DNA of 64,000 nucleotides from UBA6814 sp040753075 (GCA_040753075.1 JBFMHA010000003.1:53310-117309), one strand, 5' to 3'; shown: positions 25,084-35,039, counted from the first letter of the stretch. The notes: generated by a model from the sequence alone, not told the origin. Made by a program: numbers and translations.

Positions 25084-25863
25084 CTACCAGACCATCCGCA
25101 CCTTGACCCCGGCCTGGGCCATGATCTCCTTGCACTGGCGGATGGTGTATTCGCCGTAGTGGACGATGGAGGCGATGAGGGCCGCGCTGGCCTTGCCCTT
25201 GGTGATGGCGTCGGCCATGTGCTGCGGGTTGCCCGCCCCGCCCGAGGCGATGACCGGGATGCGCACCGCCTCGCTCACCAGGCGGGTGAGGGTCAGCTCG
25301 TAGCCCTCCTTGGTGCCGTCGGCGTCGATGGAGTTCAGGCAGATCTCTCCCGCGCCCAGGGCCTCCACGGTCTTGGCCCACTCCACCGCGTCCAGGCCCA
25401 TGGGCTTGCGGCCGCCGTGGATCACCACCTCGTAGCCCGAGGGGATGGCCTCCGAAACCGGGACCTGCTTCACGTCCATGCCCACCACGATGGCCTGGGA
25501 GCCGAAGGCCGCCGCGCCTTCGCCGATGCAGTCGGGATTCTTCACCGCCGCGGAGTTCACCGAGATCTTCTCGGCCCCGGCCAGGAGCACGTCGCGCATC
25601 TGGGGCACGGTGGAGATGCCGCCGCCCACGGAGAAGGGGATGAACACCTGGGACGCCACCTTCTCCACCACCTTGAGCATGATGCCTCGGCCCTCGTGGG
25701 AGGCGGTGATGTCGTAGAAGACCAGCTCGTCCGCGCCCGCGTCGGAGTAGAGGCGCGCGGTCTCCACCGGATCGCCGATGTCCACGTTGCCCACGAACTT
25801 GACGCCCTTGGTGAGCCTGCCGTCGCGCACGTCCAGGCAGGGGATGACCCGCTTACTGAGCAC
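25084..25863 (-). CDS. hisF: Imidazole glycerol phosphate synthase subunit HisF
   Basis: Cyclase half of IGP synthase, joining ammonia from HisH to PRFAR in histidine synthesis. The 259-residue TIM barrel begins MLSKRVIPCLDVRDGRLTKG with the first catalytic Asp and has IVVGMDVKQVP for the second. GGGIS and ASGGAGN phosphate-binding loops are present. Length is typical. The ATG at 25863 lies 11 bases inside the end of hisH, so HisH and HisF are made together in step with their 1:1 complex. No other his genes are adjacent. Confidence 0.96.
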   Translation of the reverse strand: MLSKRVIPCLDVRDGRLTKGVKFVGNVDIGDPVETARLYSDAGADELVFYDITASHEGRGIMLKVVEKVASQVFIPFSVGGGISTVPQMRDVLLAGAEKISVNSAAVKNPDCIGEGAAAFGSQAIVVGMDVKQVPVSEAIPSGYEVVIHGGRKPMGLDAVEWAKTVEALGAGEICLNSIDADGTKEGYELTLTRLVSEAVRIPVIASGGAGNPQHMADAITKGKASAALIASIVHYGEYTIRQCKEIMAQAGVKVRMVW

Positions 25864-26497
25864 GGCCGGCCTCCTTGCAGTAGTCGGCGAAGTTCTTGAG
25901 CAGGGCCAGCCCTGGCCGGCCGCTCTTCTCCGGGTGGAACTGCACGGCCCACAGGCCGGGGCGGCCGTGGAAGGAGCAGAACTCGATGCCGTAGGTGGTG
26001 GTCCCGAGCACGTATTCCTCGGCCGGGGCCGGGTAGTAGCTGTGCACGAAGTAGAATTCGGCCTCGGGGGCGACGCCCCTGAACAGGGGCTCGTCGGGAT
26101 TCTTGAGCGACACGCTGTTCCAGCCCATGTGCGGCACCCGGATGGGCTCGCCGTTCTCGTCGGTCCAGGCGGCGTTGAACAGCCGGCACTCGCCGGGAAC
26201 CACGCCCAGGGCCTGGGTGTCGTTTTCCTGGCTGTAGTCCAGGAGGATCTGGCAGCCTACGCAGATGCCGAGCAGGGGCACGCCCGCGGCGATGCGCTCG
26301 GCCAGGATCCGGTCCAGGCCGCTGCGGGTGAACTCGGCCATGGCCTGGCCGGCCGCGCCCACGCCGGGGAAGATGACGCCCCGGGCCCGGGCGATGGCCT
26401 GCGGGTCCCGGGTGATGGCGCAGGGGATGTCCAGGTGGTTCAGGGCGCGGCGCACCGAAGTCTGGTTGCCGGCCTCGTAGTCGAGAATGGCGAGCAT
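25853..26497 (-). CDS. hisH: Imidazole glycerol phosphate synthase glutaminase subunit HisH
   Basis: Class I glutamine amidotransferase that feeds ammonia to HisF. The 214 residues contain the oxyanion/nucleophile region LLGICVGCQILLD (catalytic Cys in GIC) and the His/Glu pair in VQFHPEKSG. The start is ATG at 26497 with a strong AGAGGAGG about 7 bases upstream. The frame stays open upstream as far as 27328 but that part is antisense to hldD and is not coding. It is divergent from hldD across 261 bases and overlaps hisF by 11 bases. Confidence 0.96.
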   Translation of the reverse strand: MLAILDYEAGNQTSVRRALNHLDIPCAITRDPQAIARARGVIFPGVGAAGQAMAEFTRSGLDRILAERIAAGVPLLGICVGCQILLDYSQENDTQALGVVPGECRLFNAAWTDENGEPIRVPHMGWNSVSLKNPDEPLFRGVAPEAEFYFVHSYYPAPAEEYVLGTTTYGIEFCSFHGRPGLWAVQFHPEKSGRPGLALLKNFADYCKEAGRAQ

Positions 26498-26758
26498 GGG
26501 ATTCCTCCTCTGGGAAAGGGAGGGTGTAGGCAAAAAACCGCCCGAACTCAAGGCCGTTCGTCCGCGCCTGTTCGTCCGGGCCTTGCCTTGCGGCCCGGCC
26601 GCGGGTATGACGGCCGCAACCTTGCTTTTGCGCCCTGCGGCTGCGCCGCTTGCCCCGCCGGGGGCGGGGCCGCCCGCATGACCCGGAGCTTGAAGACCGG
26701 GCGTCTTCTGCTCAGGGAACACGCGCAACCCATCGACTGCCTGACGCGAGGAGCGACA
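26498..26758. other. Divergent intergenic region hisH / hldD
   Basis: This 261-base region holds the two ribosome sites (AGAGGAGG for hisH, GAGGAG for hldD) and presumably both promoters. I could not pick a convincing -35/-10 pair. It includes GC-rich self-complementary tracts around 26590-26670 and no recognisable small gene, RNA or terminator. Confidence 0.5.
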
Positions 26759-27730
26759 ATGTACATCGTCACCGGCGGCGCGGGCTTCATCGGCAGCGCC
26801 ATGATCTGGAAGCTCAACGCCATGGGCGTGGACGACATCGTGGTGGTGGACGAACTGGGCCACGACGAGAAGTGGAAAAACCTGGTGAACCGGCGCTACG
26901 CCGACTACATCCACAAGGACGTGTTCCTGGACATGGTGCTGGAGGACAGCGTTCCCTTCGAGCCCACCGCGGTCATCCACATGGGCGCGTGCTCCTCCAC
27001 CACCGAAACCGACGCCGACTTCCTCATGTCCAACAACTACCACTATTCCGCCACGCTCTGCTCCTGGACCCTGGAGCAGGGGGCGCGGTTCGTGAACGCC
27101 AGCTCCGCGGCCACCTACGGCGACGGGAGCCGGGGCTTTTCCGACGACCACGCGGGAGTGGCGGACCTCCGGCCCCTGAACATGTATGGCTACTCCAAGC
27201 AGCTCTTCGACCTCTGGGCCCTGCGCGAGAAGGTCATGGACCAGATCGTCTCCCTCAAGTTCTTCAACGTGTTCGGCCCCAACGAATACCACAAGGGCGA
27301 CATGATGAGCGTGGTGCGCAAGGCGCACACCCAGATCCGGGAGAGCGGGACGCTCCGGCTCTTCAAGTCCTACCGTCCCGAGTACCCGGACGGCGGGCAG
27401 CAGCGCGACTTCGTGTACGTGAAGGACTGCTGCGACCTCATGTGGTGGCTCCTGGAGCGGGGGGACGTGAACGGGGTGTTCAACGTGGGAGCCGGCCAGG
27501 CCCGGGCCTGGAACGACCTGGCCGCGGCGGTGTTCGCGGCCCTGGGGCGGGAGGTCTCGGTGGAGTACATCGAGATGCCCGAGACCCTGCGCGGCAAGTA
27601 CCAGTACTTCACCCAGGCGGAGATGGCCAAGCTGCGCGCGGCGGGTTACGATGCGCCCTTCACCCCGCTGGAGCAGGCCGTGGCGGACTATGTGCGGAAC
27701 TACCTGGAGGCAGCGGACCCGTACCTCTAG
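26759..27730 (+). CDS. hldD: ADP-L-glycero-D-manno-heptose 6-epimerase (HldD/RfaD)
   Basis: Last enzyme making the heptose donor for LPS inner core. The 323-residue SDR protein starts MYIVTGGAGFIGSAMIWKLN with the NAD(P)-binding GxxGxxG, then HMGACSSTTETD, SAATYGDG, the YxxxK in NMYGYSKQLFD, and FFNVFGPNEYHKGDMMSV, which are close HldD signatures. The ATG at 26759 has GAGGAG 5 bases upstream. It implies an LPS with heptose, consistent with lptD nearby. The neighbours do not include other heptose genes. Confidence 0.95.
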   Translation: MYIVTGGAGFIGSAMIWKLNAMGVDDIVVVDELGHDEKWKNLVNRRYADYIHKDVFLDMVLEDSVPFEPTAVIHMGACSSTTETDADFLMSNNYHYSATLCSWTLEQGARFVNASSAATYGDGSRGFSDDHAGVADLRPLNMYGYSKQLFDLWALREKVMDQIVSLKFFNVFGPNEYHKGDMMSVVRKAHTQIRESGTLRLFKSYRPEYPDGGQQRDFVYVKDCCDLMWWLLERGDVNGVFNVGAGQARAWNDLAAAVFAALGREVSVEYIEMPETLRGKYQYFTQAEMAKLRAAGYDAPFTPLEQAVADYVRNYLEAADPYL

Positions 27731-27778
27731 GCCGGTATATTACACGGTTCTTGCAACGGGAACACGGAGGAGGCCGCC

Positions 27779-28822
27779 GTGTTCGAGACCCTGCTGGACG
27801 TTCTCGCCGCCACCCTGGCCCTGGCCGGGGAATTGGCCGCGGCCGCGCCCTGGGCCGTTCCGCTTCTTCCGGCCCTGTGGGCCGGGCTGGCCTGGGCGTC
27901 GGTGCGCAAGGGACGCGAACTGGGCGGTTTCCTGACGCTGCTGGCCGGTTTCTTCCTGTTTTTCGGCGTGTGGGCCGCCACCTCGGGCAACGCGGGCCTC
28001 AACCGCTGGCAGCGCCGGGAACTGAGCATCGACTATCTCTACATAGCGATGTTCGTCGTCATTTTCCTCTTCATCCCCTCCCTGCTCATCAACCTGGCGG
28101 CGCATTACTCCCTGCGGGCCAGGCGCGGCCATGGGTTGGGCCATTCCGAGATGCGGCCGGACACCGGCCGGCCGGTGGTCCTGACCACCAAGCCCGCCGA
28201 GGACGAGGATTCCTTTCCCGTGCCGGTGGAGGAGCAGCGCGCGGCCCTGGCCCGGGCCGCGGACCTGCGCGAGGGTGGGGAGGAGAGGGAGGCGGAGGCC
28301 GCGTCCGGGCAGCCCGGCGCCCTGCTGGTGGCGGATCTCGCCCGCGCCTGCCAGGCGGGAGGCCCGGAGGTGGGCGCGCGCTGCGTGGAGGCCTTCGGGG
28401 AGCTGCTGGCCGGGGCCGCCGCGGCCCATGGCGGCCGCTTGCTGCAGAGCGTGGACACCGCCCTGGTCTACCATTTCTTCAGTTCCCGCCAGGCCCTGGC
28501 CTGCGCCCTGGACCTGGCCGACCGCGTGGGCGAGTACAACCAGGGCCACCGGGGGGCCGCCCTCCAGGTCCGGACCGGGGTGCACACCGGGCTGGTGCTC
28601 CAGTCCGAGGGCAAGGTCAAGGGCCGGGACGCGGCCCTGGCCGCGGCCCTCATGGTCACCGCTCCGCCCGGCGGCATCCAGGTCTCCGGCGCCACCCGCG
28701 ACGTCCTGCCCAAGTCCGACCAGGACCGCTTCGAACACCTGGACGTGAAGAAGCTCAGAGGCGTCCCGGAGCCCCTGGACATCTGGCGGCTCAAGCCCGC
28801 CGATCCTGAAACGGAAACCTAG
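27779..28822 (+). CDS. Membrane protein with a degenerate class III nucleotidyl-cyclase fold
   Basis: A 347-residue protein with three hydrophobic helices (about 25-43, 49-67, 88-110), a charged linker (about 115-165) and a C-terminal region resembling a class III cyclase homology domain (about 170-335). Fold cues are GGRLLQSVDTALVYHF, LQVRTGVHTGLV and PPGGIQVSGATRDVL. The residues needed for catalysis look lost: the position of the first metal Asp reads LLVADLARA, the usual TGDG reads SVDT and the NxxxR motif is absent. The start is GTG at 27779 behind GGAGGAGG. The stop shares CTAG with mutL. A binding or sensing role is more likely than cyclic nucleotide synthesis. Confidence 0.7.
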   Translation: MFETLLDVLAATLALAGELAAAAPWAVPLLPALWAGLAWASVRKGRELGGFLTLLAGFFLFFGVWAATSGNAGLNRWQRRELSIDYLYIAMFVVIFLFIPSLLINLAAHYSLRARRGHGLGHSEMRPDTGRPVVLTTKPAEDEDSFPVPVEEQRAALARAADLREGGEEREAEAASGQPGALLVADLARACQAGGPEVGARCVEAFGELLAGAAAAHGGRLLQSVDTALVYHFFSSRQALACALDLADRVGEYNQGHRGAALQVRTGVHTGLVLQSEGKVKGRDAALAAALMVTAPPGGIQVSGATRDVLPKSDQDRFEHLDVKKLRGVPEPLDIWRLKPADPETET

Positions 28823-30690
28823 CCCCGGCGCTTGAAGAGCTTCTCCAGGTCCGCCGGGGTGAAGCTCACCCGGACCGGGCGGCCGTGGGGACAGTAGTCG
28901 CGGTCCTCGGCGGCCAGCCAGGCGTCGAGCAGGGCCAGGGCCTCGTCCCGGGCCAGGGCCGCGCCGGCCTTGACGGCGGCCTTGCAGGAGAGCAGGGACC
29001 ACAGGTCCTCGGGGCCTTCGGCCTTGCCGGACAGGGCGTCGCGCAGGAGCTCCACGGCCGGGCCGGGCTCCAGGCCGGCCGGGGTGGCGGCCATGGAGAG
29101 TCGGTCCGGCGCGGGCCGGGACAGTCCGTAGCCCAGCTCCTTGAGCCGGGGCCAGAGCCGGTCGAGCCGCTCGGCCTCGGCCGGGTGCAGGGCCAGGTCC
29201 CGGGGCAGGGCCAGGGGCCGCGACGCGCCCCGGCTGCCGCTGCGCCGCATGGCCGCATAGAGCACCCGCTCGTGCGCCGCGTGCTGGTCGATCAGGGTCA
29301 GGCCCGCCCCCTGCTCGGCGAGAACCAGATAGGTATCGGCCACCTGGCCCAGGTAGGACAGCCCCGGTCGCAGGGCCGCGGGCTGCGGAGCTTCCGGCTC
29401 CGGGAAATGCGGGTCGTCCGGGGAGGGGCGAGGCGCCGGGATGGCCTCCGGTCGCGCGATCCCGTCCTGCGGCCGGGGACGCAGCCACTCCGGCTCGTCC
29501 CGGCCGGCCTCGGCCTCGAATGCGGCCCGGGTGGCGAACTTCTCCGCCGGCGGTTCCGGGAACAGCCGGGGCCGCTGCGCCGGCTCCGGGGCCGCGGCAT
29601 AGGGCCGCGTCTCCTCGCGCAGGCCCGGCTCCCGGGCCGGACGGTCCCAGGCCGGGGCGAACTCGGCCTCGGCCCGGGCCAGCACCGCGTCCACGGCCCG
29701 GCGCACGAACCCGAACACCCCCCGTTCGTCCCGGAAGCGCACCTCGCTCTTGGCCGGGTGCACGTTCACGTCCACCTCGTCCGCGGGCAATTCGAGGAAC
29801 AGCACGGCCTGGGGATACTCCCGGGCCAGGAGCCGGCCGGAATAGGCCTCGCGCAGGGCGGTCAGCAGGAGCCGGTCGGACACCGGACGGCCGCCCACGT
29901 AGAGCAGGATGCGGTCCGCCCGGGCCTGGGCCGCCCGGGGATGGCCCACCATGCCGGAGAGCCGCATGCCCGCCGGGCTGGAGGCCGGGCCGGCGTCCAG
30001 GGGCAGGAGCCCCTCGGATGCGGCCGGGGGCCAGGCCGCGGCCAGGCGGTCGGCCAGGGTCTGCCCCGCCGGGAAGTTGAAGGCCTCCCTTCCGTTCACG
30101 CTCAGGGCGAAGCGCACGTCGGGCCGGGCCAGGGCCAGGCGGAAGAAGACCTCCTGGCAGCGCTTGGCCTCGGTGGCCGGGCTCTTGAGGAACTTGAGCC
30201 GGGCCGGCACGTTGGCGAACAGGTCGCGCACCTCGATGCGCGTTCCCCGGGGCAGGGCGGCCGGGCCGCGGGACACGATGCGGCCGTGCTCCACGGTCAC
30301 GGAGGAGGCCTCGCCCGTGGCCGGGTCCGCGGCGGCGAGGGTGAGCCGCGCCACCGAGGCGATGGAGGGCAGGGCCTCGCCCCGGAACCCGAAGGAGAGG
30401 ATGCCCGAGAGGTCCTCCAGGTCGGCGATCTTGCTGGTGGCGTGGCGGGTCACGGCCAGCTCCAGCTCTTCGGCCGGCATGCCGGAGCCGTTGTCGCGCA
30501 CCAGGATGAGGGACTGTCCTCCGCCTTCGATGGCCGCCTCGACGGAGGAGGCCCCGGCGTCCAGGCTGTTCTCCACCAGCTCCTTGAGAACGCTGGCCGG
30601 CCGCTCCACCACCTCGCCGGCCGCGATCTGGTTGGCCAGCTCCGGCGGCAGCACCCGGATGGGACGGCGGGGGGCGGGGGCGTCGCTCAT
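28819..30690 (-). CDS. mutL: DNA mismatch repair protein MutL
   Basis: GHKL ATPase that links MutS to strand removal in mismatch repair. N-terminal motifs are ELVENSLDAGA, DNGSGM and FGFRGEALPSI; a Pro-rich linker spans about 330-430. The C-terminal dimer domain has the endonuclease-type motif DQHAAHERVLY, but the final Glu of the usual DQHA(X)2E(X)4E pattern is Ala (codon at 29254-29256). CPHGRP is present near the end. Length (623) is normal. It follows lptD by 9 bases on the same strand, and its stop codon shares CTAG with the convergent cyclase-like gene. Confidence 0.95.
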   Translation of the reverse strand: MSDAPAPRRPIRVLPPELANQIAAGEVVERPASVLKELVENSLDAGASSVEAAIEGGGQSLILVRDNGSGMPAEELELAVTRHATSKIADLEDLSGILSFGFRGEALPSIASVARLTLAAADPATGEASSVTVEHGRIVSRGPAALPRGTRIEVRDLFANVPARLKFLKSPATEAKRCQEVFFRLALARPDVRFALSVNGREAFNFPAGQTLADRLAAAWPPAASEGLLPLDAGPASSPAGMRLSGMVGHPRAAQARADRILLYVGGRPVSDRLLLTALREAYSGRLLAREYPQAVLFLELPADEVDVNVHPAKSEVRFRDERGVFGFVRRAVDAVLARAEAEFAPAWDRPAREPGLREETRPYAAAPEPAQRPRLFPEPPAEKFATRAAFEAEAGRDEPEWLRPRPQDGIARPEAIPAPRPSPDDPHFPEPEAPQPAALRPGLSYLGQVADTYLVLAEQGAGLTLIDQHAAHERVLYAAMRRSGSRGASRPLALPRDLALHPAEAERLDRLWPRLKELGYGLSRPAPDRLSMAATPAGLEPGPAVELLRDALSGKAEGPEDLWSLLSCKAAVKAGAALARDEALALLDAWLAAEDRDYCPHGRPVRVSFTPADLEKLFKRRG

Positions 30691-30699
30691 GCGGAAATG

Positions 30700-33042
30700 C
30701 TAGAAGGACATCCCCAGCAGGTCAACCCTGGCCTCGATGCGGTCTTCGAACGGGGTCTGCATGTAGTGCAGGGTCAGGGTGAAGCACTGGTGGTGGTAGA
30801 TGAGCCTCAGGGTCTTCTCCAGGTCGGTGTCGGTGACCATGTCCGAGTAGTACTCGAAGCCCGCGCTCCAGCGCCGGGAGATGTAGAGGTCCATGCCCAG
30901 GTGCAGGATGCGCATGCGCTCCCGGGCCTGACGCTTGTACTCGTCCACCTCGTCCCGGAAGTCCAGGCCGACCAGGGCCCGGCCGAAGTCCGGAATCTCG
31001 CTGCGCAGCATGTGCTCGTGCTCGGTCACCTTGCCCAGGTAGGGCGAGAATTGGGTGCGCTGGACCAGGGAGAGGTAGCTGGCCGGGCTCACGGCGGTCT
31101 CGGCGACGACATCGCCGAAGGGCCGGCGGGGATAGGCGGATCTCCCGCTCCGGCGTCCGGCCTCCCGGACGTCGTAGCTCTGCTCCAGGCGCAGCCGGAA
31201 GAACTCCAGGTAGTCCGCGCTGTACTCCGGCCGGGTGGCGTTCTCGCCGTCCGGGATCAGGGTGATGCTCTCCCGGCGGCGGTCCAGGAGGTTGGTCAGG
31301 GAATAGGTCAGTTCGTTGCGGGGCAGGATCCGGTCGATCTCGTCGAACTGGGGCTTGCCCGATTGCTCCGCAAAGGAGGTCCAGTCGTATTCCAGGCGGG
31401 GCTGGACCGCGTGCTTGAGCTTGGTCCAGCGGCTCTGGCCGGCGTTCTCCGCGTTCAGCGCCGGCAGGTCGGCCCCCAGGTCGAACACCTTGGACGCGCC
31501 GGTGAAGGCCGCGGCGTGGAGTTCGGGCAGGGTGCGGTCGGTGATGGAGCCGTCGTGCTCCAGCCGGGTGGCGTTGCCCACGCCCCATTGCTCCACCGCG
31601 TACATGGTCTGGCGCACCCCGGCGGTGGCCACCAGTCCGCCGTATTCGTTGGCCAGGGGCAGGGAGAGCTGGGGCCGCACGTCGAAACGTCCGCCCTTGT
31701 CGCCGGCCATGCTCCAGAAGTTGGCCAGGCCCGAGTCCAGAGACCACTCCAGAGGGCCGGAGAAGAGCCGGTCCTTGAACACGTAGGCGTCGACTCCGGG
31801 CAGGCGCTGCACCGAGGGGTCGTCGGTGCGGGGGCGGTTGCCGCCGGTGTGGGCCAGGTTCTGGGTCCAGTCGCTGCGCACGGCCAGGGTGTAGGCGTCG
31901 AAGTCGCGATGGGCCAGGGCGGTGCTGGTGCGCAGCAGGTCGTCGCGCTGCTCCAGGCCGCGCTTGAACCGGATCAGGAACTCCTCCTGGCTCTTGTCGA
32001 AGCCCTGGCGGCCGTTCTTGAACTCGCGCAGGTAGTTCTGGTCCGAAACCCAGTCCAGGTCCAGCTTGAGCTTCCAGCGCGGGTCGGCCAGGCGGCCGTC
32101 GTACTTGCTGCGCCACCACCAGCGGACCCGGTTGGAGCGGACCAGGCCGTCGTTGCCCAGGGCGCTGCCCTCGTCGGCTTCGGTGGTCGCGACCTGGGAG
32201 TCGGACATCCAGTCCACGCGCCACAGGCCCTTGCCGCCCAGGTCCGGCGCCGAGCGGTACTCCAGGCCGTGCATGAGCCCGCGCTTGCTCATGACGCTCT
32301 CGGACACGGTGAAGTCCGACGAGTCGTCGATGACCTGGTAGTAGGGCTGGGTGAAGTAGGCGCCCAGGCGCGAGCTCACGCCGTATTCCGGCGTGAGCAG
32401 GCCGCTCTGGCGGCTGACCTTGGCGGGCAGGACCAGGAGCGGGGTGTAGGCCACGGCCTGGTCCAGGACCGACACGGTGGAGCTGTGCAGCACGGCGTAT
32501 CCGTCCAGGGTGATCTCGCCGCGCTCCATGTGCAGCGACCAGGCCGGGGGAGAATCGTCGCAGGCCGTGACCTTGGCGTTCTCGAAGGCGTAGGAGTCCC
32601 CGGCCAGCTTCTCGATGTGCTCGCCGGTGAAGTAGAGGTGCGGCCCGGCCACGAAGATGGAGCCGCGCTTGAGCCATCCCACCATGTTGCGCAGGTCGAA
32701 CTCGGCCTCCTGGGCGGCCAGCCGGTCTCCCTGCCACAGGACCTCCACCCCGCCCTTCAGGTACACCCAGCCCGTGGACTGGTAGTAGCGCGCGAAGTCG
32801 GCCTTGATGCTGTTGCCCGCCTGGGTGAGGAGCACGTTGCCCCGGGCCTCCAGGATGTCCGCGTCGTGCTGGGCCGCCAGGGAGTCGGCGGAGATGGCCC
32901 AGTCGGCGCCCTGGCGCATGCGCTGGGCCAGGGGGTCTTCGGCCGCGGCCGCGGGCCGGGCGAGCCCCAGCAACAGGAGCGCGGCCAGGGCCAGGGCGGC
33001 GGCCGGCCGCAGCCTGAAGGAGTCTGTTATCTTTACATGCAT
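30700..33042 (-). CDS. lptD: LPS-assembly outer-membrane protein LptD
   Basis: Outer-membrane barrel that, with LptE, inserts lipopolysaccharide into the outer leaflet. It has a signal peptide (about 1-34, cleavage near AAAAED), an LptA-like jellyroll domain (about 40-200, with ILEARGNVLLTQ and VWLKRGSIF-type repeats) and a large beta-barrel ending in the aromatic Phe of LLGMSF. Only two cysteines are present, Cys161 in the jellyroll and Cys753 near the barrel end, instead of the four of Escherichia coli. That predicts a single interdomain disulfide. Length (780) is typical. mutL follows 9 bases downstream. Confidence 0.93.
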   Translation of the reverse strand: MHVKITDSFRLRPAAALALAALLLLGLARPAAAAEDPLAQRMRQGADWAISADSLAAQHDADILEARGNVLLTQAGNSIKADFARYYQSTGWVYLKGGVEVLWQGDRLAAQEAEFDLRNMVGWLKRGSIFVAGPHLYFTGEHIEKLAGDSYAFENAKVTACDDSPPAWSLHMERGEITLDGYAVLHSSTVSVLDQAVAYTPLLVLPAKVSRQSGLLTPEYGVSSRLGAYFTQPYYQVIDDSSDFTVSESVMSKRGLMHGLEYRSAPDLGGKGLWRVDWMSDSQVATTEADEGSALGNDGLVRSNRVRWWWRSKYDGRLADPRWKLKLDLDWVSDQNYLREFKNGRQGFDKSQEEFLIRFKRGLEQRDDLLRTSTALAHRDFDAYTLAVRSDWTQNLAHTGGNRPRTDDPSVQRLPGVDAYVFKDRLFSGPLEWSLDSGLANFWSMAGDKGGRFDVRPQLSLPLANEYGGLVATAGVRQTMYAVEQWGVGNATRLEHDGSITDRTLPELHAAAFTGASKVFDLGADLPALNAENAGQSRWTKLKHAVQPRLEYDWTSFAEQSGKPQFDEIDRILPRNELTYSLTNLLDRRRESITLIPDGENATRPEYSADYLEFFRLRLEQSYDVREAGRRSGRSAYPRRPFGDVVAETAVSPASYLSLVQRTQFSPYLGKVTEHEHMLRSEIPDFGRALVGLDFRDEVDEYKRQARERMRILHLGMDLYISRRWSAGFEYYSDMVTDTDLEKTLRLIYHHQCFTLTLHYMQTPFEDRIEARVDLLGMSF

Positions 33043-33156
33043 GGCGCTTCTTGGGTATCCGTGGCCCGCGGCTCGCGCGGGGGATTTCGGCCCCTAGCAC
33101 ACATCGCCGCGAAAGAACAGAGCGTTTCGGCCGCACGGGCCGGGCGGGGAGGAGAC

Positions 33157-34287
<1,131 letters not shown>

Positions 34288-34308
34288 CTCATGCGGCGGA
34301 TGTTTTTT

Positions 34309-34350
34309 CCCGCCACGGCGACGGAGAGTTGCCGTGGCGGGTTTTCTTTT
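34309..34350 (+). terminator. Rho-independent terminator after alr
   Basis: CCCGCCACGGC at 34309-34319 pairs perfectly with GCCGTGGCGGG at 34331-34341, followed by TTTTCTTTT. This is the cleanest terminator in the window and insulates the rpsF promoter from alr. Confidence 0.92.
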
Positions 34351-34369
34351 GTATAGAATAAATGTTCCC

Positions 34370-34398
34370 TTGACACCGTTGCAGAACCGAACTAGATA
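34370..34398 (+). promoter_or_regulatory. Sigma-70 promoter of the rpsF-rpsR-rplI-dnaB operon
   Basis: TTGACA at 34370-34375, a 17-base spacer and TAGATA at 34393-34398. The -35 is perfect, the spacing ideal and the -10 one or two changes from consensus, right after the alr terminator and about 60 bases before the rpsF ATG. Confidence 0.85.
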
Positions 34399-34457
34399 CC
34401 CCGTTTCCCCTTGCTCCCGTGGCGCGCACGGGGGCCATAGACCAAAAGGAGGACGAC

Positions 34458-34769
34458 ATGCGCAAGTACGAGACCCTGCTTCTTCTTTCGCCCGAGTTGG
34501 CGGAGGAGAACCGCCAGGAGATCCTCGACACCCTGTCCGGCGTGCTGGATCGGGAGGCCGGGAAGCTCCTGGAGACCGATCAGTGGGGCATGCGCGAACT
34601 GGCCTATCCGGTTCGCAAGCAGACCCGCGGCTTCTACGTCCGCCTCGAGTTCGTGTGCCAGCCCAAGACCGTGGCCGAGTTCGAGCGCATCATCCGCATC
34701 ACCGACGGCATCTGGAAGTTCGTGACCGTGCAGCTTGACGACGCGGTCGCGGCAGAGGAGGCAGCGTAA
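34458..34769 (+). CDS. rpsF: 30S ribosomal protein S6
   Basis: Ribosomal protein that binds the central domain of 16S rRNA with S18. The 103-residue product begins MRKYETLLLLSPEL and contains LAYPVRKQTRGFYV and FERIIRITDGIWKF. The ATG at 34458 has AAAGGAGG upstream; an earlier in-frame ATG at 34419 precedes the ribosome site and is not used. The stop overlaps the rpsR start as TAATG. In other bacteria this operon is autoregulated by the S6:S18 complex on the leader; I did not identify that RNA motif here. Confidence 0.97.
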   Translation: MRKYETLLLLSPELAEENRQEILDTLSGVLDREAGKLLETDQWGMRELAYPVRKQTRGFYVRLEFVCQPKTVAEFERIIRITDGIWKFVTVQLDDAVAAEEAA

Positions 34770-35029
34770 TGGCCTTCCGCAAGAAGTTCACCCCCCGCCG
34801 CAAGTTCTGCCGCTTCTGCGCGGACAAGGACCTGAAGATCGACTACAAGCGCGCCGACATCCTGCGCGACTTCATCACCGAGCGGGGCAAGATCATTCCC
34901 CGCCGCATCACCGGGACCTGCGCCGCCCACCAGCGCCGCCTGACCACCGCCATCAAGCGCGCCCGCCAGATGGCCCTGATCTACTACTCCGCCACCCATT
35001 CCACCCGGGTGATCAAGCGTACGGTCTAG
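34769..35029 (+). CDS. rpsR: 30S ribosomal protein S18
   Basis: S6 partner in the small-subunit platform. The 86-residue basic protein has KFTPRRKFCRFCADKDLKID and IIPRRITGTCAAHQRRL. The CxxC at 14-17 with a further Cys at 51 marks a zinc-binding type S18 rather than the cysteine-free type. Its ATG overlaps the rpsF stop by one base, so S6 and S18 are translated together in equal amounts. rplI follows 10 bases downstream. Confidence 0.97.
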   Translation: MAFRKKFTPRRKFCRFCADKDLKIDYKRADILRDFITERGKIIPRRITGTCAAHQRRLTTAIKRARQMALIYYSATHSTRVIKRTV

Positions 35030-35039
35030 GAGGATAGCC

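Noticed and set aside
26498..27328. Upstream extension of the hisH frame
   Set aside because: It is antisense to hldD; hisH has a strong ribosome site at its own ATG (26497).
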